DNA of 42,387 nucleotides from Marinilabiliaceae bacterium. GTDB taxonomy: Bacteria; Bacteroidota; Bacteroidia; Bacteroidales; Marinilabiliaceae. Made by a program: the position numbers and the translations under genes. Location of the stretch: positions 1 through 42,387 of the forward strand of contig JAEINY010000025.1 of assembly GCA_016342595.1 (NCBI GenBank), read 5' to 3'. Numbering within the stretch: the stretch's first letter is position 1; the number at the start of each line of letters is the position of its first letter. Shown piece by piece: positions 25,567 through 33,075 of this stretch. The notes beneath the pieces were generated by a model. It was not told the origin of the DNA, did not search any database, and saw only the letters and a program-made list of their open reading frames with translations.

Positions 25567-25598
25567 CAAAACTAGCCCAATGCATCGAATTTACCAAA
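25567..25598 (-). promoter_or_regulatory. Promoter of the SAM riboswitch-lysC transcript
   Basis: On the minus strand TTTG (plus 25595-25598), a 20-bp spacer and TAGTTTTG (plus 25567-25574) match both elements of the Bacteroidota promoter. Transcription would start near 25560, shortly before P1 of the riboswitch. Confidence 0.65.
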
Positions 25599-25620
25599 TC
25601 GAGTGTTTGCTGCACAAGAA

Positions 25621-25675
25621 AATTGCTTTCAGTTGTGACTTACTAATTCACCACCCGGCACAACTGAAAGCAATT
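25621..25675. repeat. Perfect 17-bp inverted repeat
   Basis: AATTGCTTTCAGTTGTG (25621-25637) and CACAACTGAAAGCAATT (25659-25675) are exact reverse complements around a 21-nt loop. No T-run follows on either strand. It lies just upstream of the lysC promoter. Confidence 0.7.
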
Positions 25676-26275
25676 ACTATGCAAGATTACGCTTCCGTTA
25701 GAAAGGAGAGGCCACCAACAATGCAAAAAAGACTTCCTGCAGAAAAGATGAAGTATCTACATTGTTAATAACCCTTTTTTTTGAAAAGATTCTTCATCTA
25801 CATGGACAAAAACTGTTCCGGCACAAAAAACAACCGACCTACAAAGTAGATGGCACTTTTTTTTCAAAAGAAGCATCACCCACCTTGTAAATACACTTTC
25901 TGGCAGAAAAAATGGGATATCTACATTCTATATCACTCTCCCCAACCTGGCCGAGCCAGGAAAGCAAAACTAAAATCCACCACAAAGGACTCAAAATGCA
26001 TTACAAAGGCCCACCAACATTAATTTTCTTTGTGTTCCTTTGTGCTTTCTTCGTGCAGCTTTGTGTAACGATTGTTTTTTTGAACGCACTACTATTTTGA
26101 ACATCGTGGCAAATTAGCTATCCAAACAGAGGGATTAAATTCAGATGGTTTTATATCTTGTGCTGATTTTCTGCAAAAAGAAAGAAGGGTAATCGTTTGA
26201 AAGACTACAAAAAACATTGCCAAATGAGGGGCCGGGAAGCAGATTCAAATCATTGAATCCATTTAAACTTCAACT
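25676..26275. other. Repeat-rich intergenic region, no gene seen
   Basis: About 600 bp without a credible gene. Imperfect copies of a GAAAAnATG...ATCTACAT unit occur at 25737-25763, 25783-25805 and 25900-25927. An inverted pair with CACAAAGGA words occupies 25981-26044. Several A and T runs separate these. It lies between lysC (leftward) and the acyltransferase gene (rightward), so it should also hold the promoter of the latter, which I cannot place. Confidence 0.5.
25978..26065. repeat. CTTTGTG-type palindromic intergenic repeat, copy 1
   Basis: CACAAAGGACTCAAA (25981-25995) is the near reverse complement of CTTTGTGTTCCTTTGTG (26028-26044), and further CTTTCTTCGTG and CTTTGTG words follow to 26065. 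Similar word-based inverted repeats occur at 27395-27583 and 31265-31319. Confidence 0.5.
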
Positions 26276-27379
26276 ATGAATACAGCAAAACCTCAACGTT
26301 TATTATCGCTTGACACCCTTCGTGGCTTCGACATGTTTTGGATCATCGGTGGCAACCACCTTTTTTACACCCTTAGTGAAGTCTCTGGCTGGGGTTGGGC
26401 CGAATGGATAAGCATGCAACTGGAGCATGTTGAGTGGGAAGGATTTCACGCCTTTGATTTAGTCTTCCCCTTATTCATGTTCATTTCCGGTGTAGCCATT
26501 CCTTTTTCACTTATGAGTAAAGTGGCGAAAGGCGTTCCGAAAAAAACACTCATTAAAAAAGTTGTTAAACGCGTTCTTATTCTGTTTTCATTTGGATTAA
26601 TCTACAACGGCGGGCTTTCATTTGACTTTTCCAACCTGCGCGTGGCCAGTGTCCTGGGACAGATCGGATTCGCTTATTTGTTAGCTACCTTGATTGTTTT
26701 GAACACCTCATCATTCCAATCCCGGTTGATTTGGTTCTTTGGGATATTAATCACTTATGCCGGTTTACAATACCTGATTCCGGTTCCTGGTTTCGGAGCC
26801 GGGCAGCTCACTCCCGAAGGCAGTATCAATGGGTGGGTAGATCAACTCTTTTTACCCGGTCGATTGCATGGGGGCACCTACGATCCGGAAGGCATTCTCT
26901 GTATCTTTTCAGCAGCAGCAGTCACACTGCTGGGCTCATTGGCCGGTGAAATATTGCGTGCCAAAGACCGGACACAGTATGGAAAAACAATTCTGCTGAG
27001 TGTCTCTGGTTTAACCCTATTGGTGTTAGGCATTGTAATTGGTCACTGGTATCCCGTTGTGAAAAGTATTTGGACCTCCACCTTTAACCTCATGGCAGGT
27101 GGTATCAGTCTCCTACTATTGTCACTTTTCTACCTGGTGATTGATGTTTGGGGCTATCAAAAATGGACCTTCTTCTTCCGGATCATCGGGCTTAACTCCA
27201 TCACCATTTATATGGCCGTTCGAATCATAAAATTTAAAGCCACTTCTGATTTTATGCTGGGTGGAATTGCCGGTTTAACGGGCACTTTTGAACCGGTAGT
27301 GTTATTTGCCGGCATGATCACTTTGGAGTGGTTGCTGTTATATTTCCTTTATAAAAAGGAGATATTTCTGAAGGTGTAA
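26276..27379 (+). CDS. DUF5009/HGSNAT-like membrane acyltransferase
   Basis: 367 residues with about ten membrane helices. It resembles the bacterial relatives of heparan-alpha-glucosaminide N-acetyltransferase (NagX/DUF1624/DUF5009): RLLSLDTLRGFDMFWIIGGN at the start, FHAFDLVFPLFMFISGVAIP (about 57-76), and LNSITIYMAVRII near the C-terminus. Such proteins are thought to acetylate sugars, probably amino sugars, across the inner membrane. In Bacteroidota they usually occur near glycan-use genes, but none are adjacent here; it stands alone. The substrate is unknown. Confidence 0.82.
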   Translation: MNTAKPQRLLSLDTLRGFDMFWIIGGNHLFYTLSEVSGWGWAEWISMQLEHVEWEGFHAFDLVFPLFMFISGVAIPFSLMSKVAKGVPKKTLIKKVVKRVLILFSFGLIYNGGLSFDFSNLRVASVLGQIGFAYLLATLIVLNTSSFQSRLIWFFGILITYAGLQYLIPVPGFGAGQLTPEGSINGWVDQLFLPGRLHGGTYDPEGILCIFSAAAVTLLGSLAGEILRAKDRTQYGKTILLSVSGLTLLVLGIVIGHWYPVVKSIWTSTFNLMAGGISLLLLSLFYLVIDVWGYQKWTFFFRIIGLNSITIYMAVRIIKFKATSDFMLGGIAGLTGTFEPVVLFAGMITLEWLLLYFLYKKEIFLKV

Positions 27380-27394
27380 GCATGAATGCTTCGC

Positions 27395-27583
27395 CACTAA
27401 GACACCAAGTCTCTTAATCAATTATTAATGTTTAATTATTAATTGAAGCTACAAGTAGGATGTTACTTTGAATTTGAACAACATGTTGGTAAAAGTTATC
27501 CCCTAAGCGTCTATGCTAACACAAAGGGCAGAATTTCTTTATACCCGCTCTTAGTACAACTTGGTGTCTTAGTGACTTTGTGG
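27395..27583. repeat. Long inverted repeat, CTTGGTGTCTTAGTG type, copy 2
   Basis: CACTAAGACACCAAGT (27395-27410) and ACTTGGTGTCTTAGTG (27559-27574) are perfect 16-bp inverted copies 148 bp apart; the right copy continues ACTTTGTGGC, and the left is preceded by GCC that could pair with its end. The A/T-rich interior has a direct repeat AATTATTAAT (around 27420-27445) and no open frame. It fills the 292-bp gap between the acyltransferase and potassium-channel genes. Confidence 0.7.
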
Positions 27584-27671
27584 CATTTATTTAGTTTATA
27601 AGGCGGCCACTCATTCTTAAATATTATTCTAACAATCTTAAAAAATTATAGAAATCGGCGTCTAAATATTA

Positions 27672-28697
27672 TCAACACCCCTCCTGCACCCCAAATACTT
27701 TCTCCAGCTTCATCTTATCATCACCACGTGAAATCACAATGACATAGTGTCCTTCACGAATTACGAAATCATCGGCCGGATCTTTTAACAGCTGCCCCTT
27801 GTCAACCAAACCAATCAGAATTACGTTCACATTCTTTTTCAACTCCACAAAGGCGTCAAAGTAGGTTTTACCCACATAAGGATTGCCAGCCAAAACTTTA
27901 AACTGCTGAATATCCTGATCGTCAGCCAAGACACTGGTTGAGATCAAATCCTCTGTATATTCAGCCACATGCGGTTCAAACAAGTAACTGGCCACCATCC
28001 TGGAAGCCACTTCCTGGCGAGCTACGACATGGGAAACACCTGTATTTTGCAAGGTCTCTTTCAATTCCGGATTGCTGCAATTCACAATGATGCTTAATGC
28101 AGGAAATGCTTTTTTTAGGTTCAGAACAAACACCAGTGTCTCGGTATCCTCCCGGAAATTCACAAAGACAGCTTTACTTTTTGTGATATTCACCTTCTCG
28201 TAGGCCGCTGTATTGTTATAGTCAGCAAACAGCACAAAGCAATTGTCGGCGGGATATAAATCCTGGATGAGCTCCAGATCATTTTTTGAATTGGTGACAA
28301 AGGCAATTTTATGACCGGCGTTAAATATCTGATCCGCTACCTGGCGGCCGAATTCACTCCAGCCAATAATGACGTAATGGTCTTCGAATTTGGTCCCGAA
28401 GAATCCGTTTTTCTTTTTTTCCATATATGTACTAATTCTGCTGGTTACTTCTCCAATCACATATCCTAAAACGCCTAAACTACCCAGGATAATGAATAAT
28501 CCCACTAGCTTACCGGCTATGGTTACGGGATAAAAATCACCATAACCCACCGTTGTTAAGGTCACAACGGCATACCACAAGGCATCGGCCATAGAGTTGA
28601 TGTTGGCATTGGGCTGACCGCGTTCCAATAGACTCACCACGTAAATCAGACAGAGATAGATGACAATACCGATAATTAACCCTGCTTTTTTCTTCAT
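27672..28697 (-). CDS. Two-TM potassium channel with RCK/TrkA-N and TrkA-C domains
   Basis: 341 residues. Two membrane helices (about 6-23 and 62-83) flank a pore loop with the potassium selectivity filter TTVGYGD (48-54). A cytoplasmic RCK domain follows (Rossmann motif VIIGWSEFGRQVADQ, about 109-123) and a TrkA-C domain (about 255-335). The architecture is that of MthK-type ligand-gated potassium channels. It is the last gene of the PspA-polyamine cluster, 20 bp after speD. Which ligand gates it cannot be read from sequence; the RCK glycine motif is GWSEFG rather than GxGxxG. Confidence 0.92.
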   Translation of the reverse strand: MKKKAGLIIGIVIYLCLIYVVSLLERGQPNANINSMADALWYAVVTLTTVGYGDFYPVTIAGKLVGLFIILGSLGVLGYVIGEVTSRISTYMEKKKNGFFGTKFEDHYVIIGWSEFGRQVADQIFNAGHKIAFVTNSKNDLELIQDLYPADNCFVLFADYNNTAAYEKVNITKSKAVFVNFREDTETLVFVLNLKKAFPALSIIVNCSNPELKETLQNTGVSHVVARQEVASRMVASYLFEPHVAEYTEDLISTSVLADDQDIQQFKVLAGNPYVGKTYFDAFVELKKNVNVILIGLVDKGQLLKDPADDFVIREGHYVIVISRGDDKMKLEKVFGVQEGC

Positions 28698-28717
28698 GAA
28701 TTAATTTTTAAGTGTCC

Positions 28718-29077
28718 CTAATATACTTCAGCCGAACTCACTTCAAGCGCTTCTTGTTCCCAATTCACAGCAAAAGACAAATCGGAAATCAATGCCCTGA
28801 AAGCAATTGCCTTCTCTGCATTACAGCTGGTCAGCTCCACATAGCACCAGCCACTTTCGGCAAAAGTATGCAGTGCCAAATGCGATTCGGCCAACAACCA
28901 AAAAGCCGTGAATCCATTAAACGGAAACTGATGCGAGGAATAATCCAACACATTGAAGCCTGCTCCAATTAATCCGGCTTCGAAATGAACCTTGAGCTGT
29001 TCCTGATCAATCAATTGCACCCAACCCTTCAGGTTAAAGACTTTGGGTGGGAGTATTTTTGGTGTGATTTGCGTCAT
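28718..29077 (-). CDS. speD: S-adenosylmethionine decarboxylase, prokaryotic type
   Basis: 119 residues. It makes decarboxylated SAM, the aminopropyl donor for spermidine-type polyamines. The self-cleavage and pyruvoyl-forming serine is Ser65 in LLAESHLALHTFAESG, with His70 and Cys85 (ELTSC) at the family processing/catalytic positions. Length matches the short SpeH-type enzymes. It lies 20 bp before the potassium-channel gene and downstream of the spermidine-synthase-like gene, from which it is separated by the four-helix-bundle insertion. Its product is the direct substrate of that synthase. Confidence 0.93.
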   Translation of the reverse strand: MTQITPKILPPKVFNLKGWVQLIDQEQLKVHFEAGLIGAGFNVLDYSSHQFPFNGFTAFWLLAESHLALHTFAESGWCYVELTSCNAEKAIAFRALISDLSFAVNWEQEALEVSSAEVY

Positions 29078-29124
29078 CTTGTTTGTTTCTATCCCCCTGA
29101 CTGAAGTCTGGGGTGGAGGATCAG

Positions 29125-29148
29125 TAGAGATCCCAGTTACTATTCAAA
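29125..29148. repeat. Displaced copy of the speE-like 3' end
   Basis: These 24 bases match 29701-29724 (the last codons of the speE-like gene) with one mismatch. Read on the minus strand the displaced copy still encodes LNSNWDLY and then a stop (TGA), against LNGNWDLY-TAA in the gene. It marks the far edge of a roughly 576-bp insertion holding the S23-family gene. Confidence 0.75.
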
Positions 29149-29152
29149 AAAT

Positions 29153-29178
29153 ATCGAATAATGAATTTCGATCAACGA
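29153..29178. repeat. Flanking direct repeat, left copy
   Basis: Left copy of the 26-bp repeat ATCGAAyAATGAATTTCGATCAACGA (split here by position, key core TTTCGATCAACGA). The right copy is at 29572-29597. The two bracket the four-helix-bundle gene. Confidence 0.7.
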
Positions 29179-29188
29179 ATAATGAAGG

Positions 29189-29551
29189 TTATAAATGTGA
29201 GTTATTCTGAGCTGTTGATATACTTTTTACAAAAATGGCTATTAATTGATTATTCTCTTCTTTTGCCTTAATGATTTTGTTTTTGTCCTTATGTAAATTA
29301 CATCGATGAATGATTTTTAAATTGATGTGTGTTTCCCTTAATTCCTTTAATATTATTTTCATCTTATGAATAAAGTCCCTTTTCGATTCAGCACTTTGCG
29401 CTTCACCATAATTTAAAGACACAGAAGTCCCGGATCGAACCAATTGTCCAGCCAGGTGATTTCCTGCTTTTGTATTTGATGTTGCATTAACAATATCAAC
29501 AATCATCACTGAAAATGAAATTAAGCGATCCTCTAAATCATATTTCTTCAT
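29189..29551 (-). CDS. Four-helix-bundle protein, S23/IVS family
   Basis: 120 residues, all helical, of the 23S-rRNA intervening sequence (S23) family: VDIVNATSNTKAGNHLAGQL, then RSGTSVSLNYGEAQSAESKR, then KELRETHINLKII. Relatives include the Avd accessory protein of diversity-generating retroelements. Free-standing copies are scattered in Bacteroidota genomes without known function; they probably bind nucleic acid. Here the gene interrupts the PspA-polyamine operon and is flanked by direct repeats, suggesting a mobile cassette. No reverse transcriptase or rRNA gene is nearby. Confidence 0.88.
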   Translation of the reverse strand: MKKYDLEDRLISFSVMIVDIVNATSNTKAGNHLAGQLVRSGTSVSLNYGEAQSAESKRDFIHKMKIILKELRETHINLKIIHRCNLHKDKNKIIKAKEENNQLIAIFVKSISTAQNNSHL

Positions 29552-29571
29552 AGCAATGCATTAAAGTTAAC

Positions 29572-29597
29572 ATCGAACAATGAATTTCGATCAACGA
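29572..29597. repeat. Flanking direct repeat, right copy
   Basis: Matches 29153-29178 with one difference (C for T at the seventh base). It lies just upstream of the four-helix-bundle gene. Confidence 0.7.
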
Positions 29598-29696
29598 TTT
29601 AAGAATTGGCATTAGCTGAAAATTTCAGAATTCATAATTCGTTAATCATCATTCTGTATTCCGATCTATTCATTAAGACGTAATAGTTTTTTAGCC

Positions 29697-31250
29697 TTAA
29701 TAGAGATCCCAGTTACCATTCAAATAGTATTTATACAAAACCGGATCGTGTATTCGGTTGATTTTAATCGAATCGGTTTGTCCAGGGTACACATCTTTGC
29801 CAAAAGAAGTGATCAGTTGCATGGCTTCATTGGTGATCCATTGCGTTTGAACACCTTCAAAGGTCAGGTTTTGCAAGGCCTTTTTCAAGTCAAAATCACT
29901 TGATTTTTTTATGCCGATGCTCCATCCCCATTCACCCAGTGTAATCACATGATTATGCAAGGGAACCGTCTGGAATCCGGCTGAGCGCATGGTGTGCACA
30001 ATGCATTTAAACGCATCCGTAGCAAAATAAGGGCTACCCGCTTGTGTGATGATAATCCCACCCGGGCGTAAATGTTTATAGGCTGTCCGGTAAAACTCCT
30101 GTGAATATAATCGGCCCAACTCAATGGTTCTGGGGTCAGGTAAATCAACAATGATGATATCATAAAAGTTAGTATTATGACTCAGGTAAGTATACCCATC
30201 CTCATTCAGAACTTTCACTTTTTCATGGTGCATAGCATTTTGATTGAGTTCCGTTAAAAGCGGATGCTCCATTCCCAGCTTCGTCATCCCCGGATCTAAA
30301 TCTACCAATGTAATTTTATCTGTTGCTTCGTATTTTAGCAACTCACGCACCGCACAGCCATCACCTCCTCCAAGCACCAGCACTTCCTTAGGATGCGGAT
30401 GCAAAGTCATGGCCGGATGTACCAAAGGCTCATGGTACATCATCTCATCCATTGTACACAATTGCTGATTTCCATTGAGGTATAACCAAAAATCATTTTT
30501 CCATTGAGTAATCACAATGCGTTGATACTTGGTTTGCTCGGCATAAACAATCTTGTCTTTGTATTTGATTTGTTCACCATATTTGACGATGGGATCCGAG
30601 ACAAAAACACCAATGATGATCACCACTGAGATCACCCCAATAAATACTCTGATTCGTTTTTTATAGGCAGGTGTAATAATATCTTTCAATAAAATAAAAA
30701 CACCAATGGCCACTACAAAATTAACAGCTCCCAAAAAGAAGGGCAGATAGGTCAATCCTAAAAAAGGCAAACCGATAATCACAAAAAAGATACCTCCCAA
30801 AAGGCTCCCGTAATAGTCCTTCTCCAGCACATTGGAAATATTTACCCGCAGACTCTCGTATTCATCATTAATGCGCATCACCAGGGGAATCTCCATCCCG
30901 ATTAAGGTCCCGATCATAATGCAAAAACCATAAATCAAAATGGCCAGCGACCCCGTGAAGGCAGAAGCGGTATAGACCACCAGGGGAGCAAAAGAGACCA
31001 CTAACGACAAGATAAACTCCAGGATCAAAAACTTCTCCGTCAAATTCTTCTTAAATGATTTACTGATGCGGCTTCCCAATCCCATGGAGAACATCATGGT
31101 CGACACAATCATGGTCCACTGGAGAATAGAATCGCCCAGAAAATAAGTGGCCAACGTTGAGAGCAGGTATTCCGCCACAATACCACTGAATCCGGTGGCA
31201 AAAATAGCAGCCAGCAAGATGGCAGAGTATTTATTTTTTACTTTAAACAT
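29697..31250 (-). CDS. Membrane-integrated spermidine-synthase-like aminopropyltransferase
   Basis: 517 residues. About seven N-terminal membrane helices (residues 8-215; ILLAAIFATGFSGIVAEYLL, then WTMIVSTMMFSMGLGSRI) precede a cytoplasmic spermidine-synthase domain (about 240-510). The SAM-binding signature is VLVLGGGDGCAVREL, the ribose-binding acidic residue is in ITLVDLDPG, and the catalytic region is IIVDLPDPRTIELGRLYS. It would transfer aminopropyl groups from decarboxylated SAM at the membrane. speD lies downstream in the same direction. The frame opens at 31277 inside a hairpin repeat, so I use the ATG at 31250 (MFKVKNKY). The acceptor amine is unknown. Confidence 0.9.
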   Translation of the reverse strand: MFKVKNKYSAILLAAIFATGFSGIVAEYLLSTLATYFLGDSILQWTMIVSTMMFSMGLGSRISKSFKKNLTEKFLILEFILSLVVSFAPLVVYTASAFTGSLAILIYGFCIMIGTLIGMEIPLVMRINDEYESLRVNISNVLEKDYYGSLLGGIFFVIIGLPFLGLTYLPFFLGAVNFVVAIGVFILLKDIITPAYKKRIRVFIGVISVVIIIGVFVSDPIVKYGEQIKYKDKIVYAEQTKYQRIVITQWKNDFWLYLNGNQQLCTMDEMMYHEPLVHPAMTLHPHPKEVLVLGGGDGCAVRELLKYEATDKITLVDLDPGMTKLGMEHPLLTELNQNAMHHEKVKVLNEDGYTYLSHNTNFYDIIIVDLPDPRTIELGRLYSQEFYRTAYKHLRPGGIIITQAGSPYFATDAFKCIVHTMRSAGFQTVPLHNHVITLGEWGWSIGIKKSSDFDLKKALQNLTFEGVQTQWITNEAMQLITSFGKDVYPGQTDSIKINRIHDPVLYKYYLNGNWDLY

Positions 31251-31264
31251 GTACAAGAGAGCTA

Positions 31265-31319
31265 AACACAGAGACACGGAGCGACAGAGGAAAACTCTGT
31301 GACTCCGTGCCTCTGTGTT
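31265..31319. repeat. CTCTGTG-type hairpin repeat, copy 3
   Basis: Two 25-nt arms (31265-31289 and 31295-31319) pair at 22 of 25 positions around a GAAAA loop; the core words are ACACAGAG, CACGGAG and ACAGAG with their complements CTCTGT, CTCCGTG and CTCTGTGT. It fills the gap between the DUF350 and speE-like genes and could partly terminate or stabilise the operon mRNA. Confidence 0.75.
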
Positions 31320-31331
31320 AAATTATTAACT

Positions 31332-32207
31332 TTATAAACACCAGGTGATCAAAACCGAGCCACCAATGTAAGCAAAAGCTTCAATGATAGCAGCTCCCAC
31401 ATTCGGGTGCTCCTGATTGACAATTTCATCGGTCAGGCGCTGACCAGGCAATAAAATTTTATCGGTCAAAAAGCGCATCACCGGCAACAGGATGATACCT
31501 AGTGCCAATTCAAAACCCGCTTCGCTAAAGGTAATGCCCCATCCCTCAAAATCACCGGTTAACCCGTGACGAATAAGGTTGGCAATGGCGATTAACGCAC
31601 CGGCAAAACCAACACCAACAGCCACATTATCGCGTTCAATGTGATCGTGCACATCATAAGGGGTGATAAACTGGTAAACAGCAGCCGTAATGAACAATGC
31701 CACCTGGCCAACCGCCCAAAAGACAATAGCTGTTAAAACACCATGTGCCCATCCGCCCATTTCCGTTTCTCCGGAAACAGCACCAAAAATGATTAAACCA
31801 GATGCTACCGATACAGCACCTTCAATAACCCCTGTGCCGGAATTACGGTCTTCAATAATTTCCTTCTTTACAGAAAATTTACGCAGAATAATTTTATCAT
31901 TAAGCCAAATGGAGAGGTTCAGCAGGATAATGGCCAACACGCCATACATAAGGATGTCAATCACATCATTCACCAAGCCACGGGATGGCCCCACAATGGC
32001 ACTTCCAATGGCCAGCAATAATCCGATAAAATAGCCCACATGTGCAAATGAGAAGGCCAGGTTATCCTTTTCCACCAACTCCTCTTTTACACTAAAACCC
32101 CGGTTTACCAACTGGTAAGTCAGCTTACCCAGGTAAAAAATCACAAACCCTACGGCAATGTAAACCACTGCATCATAGAGAATGGTTGAAATATCTGATA
32201 AATTCAT
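31332..32207 (-). CDS. DUF350 domain-containing membrane protein (YjfL-like, duplicated)
   Basis: 291 residues with about eight membrane helices arranged as two DUF350 repeats (roughly 1-140 and 141-291). Each repeat has an acidic loop pattern, EELVEKDNLAFSFAHVGYFI and HDHIERDNVAVGVGFAGALI, matching each other. E. coli YjfL is a single-repeat relative encoded next to the PspA homologue YjfJ. Function is unknown; the repeated charged residues in the membrane suggest a channel or scaffold. It lies between the Ser/Gly-rich protein and the synthase-like gene in the PspA cluster. Confidence 0.85.
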   Translation of the reverse strand: MNLSDISTILYDAVVYIAVGFVIFYLGKLTYQLVNRGFSVKEELVEKDNLAFSFAHVGYFIGLLLAIGSAIVGPSRGLVNDVIDILMYGVLAIILLNLSIWLNDKIILRKFSVKKEIIEDRNSGTGVIEGAVSVASGLIIFGAVSGETEMGGWAHGVLTAIVFWAVGQVALFITAAVYQFITPYDVHDHIERDNVAVGVGFAGALIAIANLIRHGLTGDFEGWGITFSEAGFELALGIILLPVMRFLTDKILLPGQRLTDEIVNQEHPNVGAAIIEAFAYIGGSVLITWCL

Positions 32208-32234
32208 AGTATATCGTTTTTCAGGTTTAGGTTA

Positions 32235-33053
32235 TTATTTACCAGATCCGCCACTGCGACCTCGTGAAGATGAACTACTGTAGCGCGATGAGCTGCGGGT
32301 CTTTTTGCTGCCATAACTGGAGCCCGACGAATATTTACGGGAACTGGCAGCACTGGCTGAACGCGACACCTGACTGCGCACACTACTTTTAAAGGTCGAT
32401 GGTTTTGATCCCCAGGTACTGGTTCTACCGGATCCGGACGCCGTATAAGATTTAGTGCCATACATCTGACTACCTGATGGGCCGTAATAGGAACGTCGGC
32501 CATAATAACTTCCGTGGTAATCATTCCAATAGGAACGACGGGCCGGATAGGTCATCATGTTAAACATCGATGACATAAACGCATATCTACCATAGAATGC
32601 CCAAAACGAAGAGCCATTCCGCTCCTGCCATTGACCATACTTCGGATTTCCTACATAATGGTTATAACCAGCCGGATTGGCGACTTTACTAAGCTTACCA
32701 TCTTTTTTGGAGGCTATTTCCATCCCCATATTTTCAACATGTGCGGCAAAAAACACATCCGATACTTTTTCCCATCCGCTTTCCTGAGCCAGGACAGTAT
32801 CAGGTTTTTCAACAATCACATTGTATTGATGATAATACCCGTCATCACGTGAGTCCATGTCCAATAGAATGATGGAAAAGTTCTGCTCGGCAGATAAAGA
32901 TTTGATAAGCTTATCCACGGGTGATTTTTCCCAGGCCTCCGCTTGTGCCACAGCAGGATCTACCTGACGCGACGAACGTCGGTTACTACAGGTTTTAAGC
33001 ACAATAAAACCGATAATAACAATGATAATGATTTTAGCTATTCCGTTGTTCAT
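32235..33053 (-). CDS. Membrane-anchored Ser/Gly/Arg/Tyr-rich protein (YjfM/DUF1190-like position)
   Basis: 272 residues. One N-terminal membrane segment (about 5-20, IAKIIIIVIIGFIVLKT) is followed by a folded domain (about 40-150) with FFAAHVENMGMEIASK. The last 100 residues are low-complexity and rich in Ser, Gly, Arg and Tyr (for example YYGRRSYYGPSGSQMYG). E. coli has a similarly Gly/Ser-rich protein, YjfM (DUF1190), at the corresponding place in its yjfIJKLMC operon; homology is not proven here. The tail is predicted disordered and basic and could bind polyanions or phase-separate. The start at 33053 is 22 bp after the DUF4178 gene. Confidence 0.75.
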   Translation of the reverse strand: MNNGIAKIIIIVIIGFIVLKTCSNRRSSRQVDPAVAQAEAWEKSPVDKLIKSLSAEQNFSIILLDMDSRDDGYYHQYNVIVEKPDTVLAQESGWEKVSDVFFAAHVENMGMEIASKKDGKLSKVANPAGYNHYVGNPKYGQWQERNGSSFWAFYGRYAFMSSMFNMMTYPARRSYWNDYHGSYYGRRSYYGPSGSQMYGTKSYTASGSGRTSTWGSKPSTFKSSVRSQVSRSASAASSRKYSSGSSYGSKKTRSSSRYSSSSSRGRSGGSGK

Positions 33054-33075
33054 TTGTACGGTTAATTAGGTATGA

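Noticed and set aside
25397-25615. Minus-strand open frame of 72 residues
   Set aside because: It lies entirely over the lysC promoter and SAM-I riboswitch; the conserved RNA words explain the sequence.
29189-29551. Diversity-generating retroelement (Avd homologue)
   Set aside because: No reverse transcriptase, template repeat or variable repeat is present nearby; only the S23-family gene itself.
25981-31319. CRISPR array reading of the dispersed short repeats
   Set aside because: Copies are few, inverted, unevenly spaced and have no regular spacers or cas genes.
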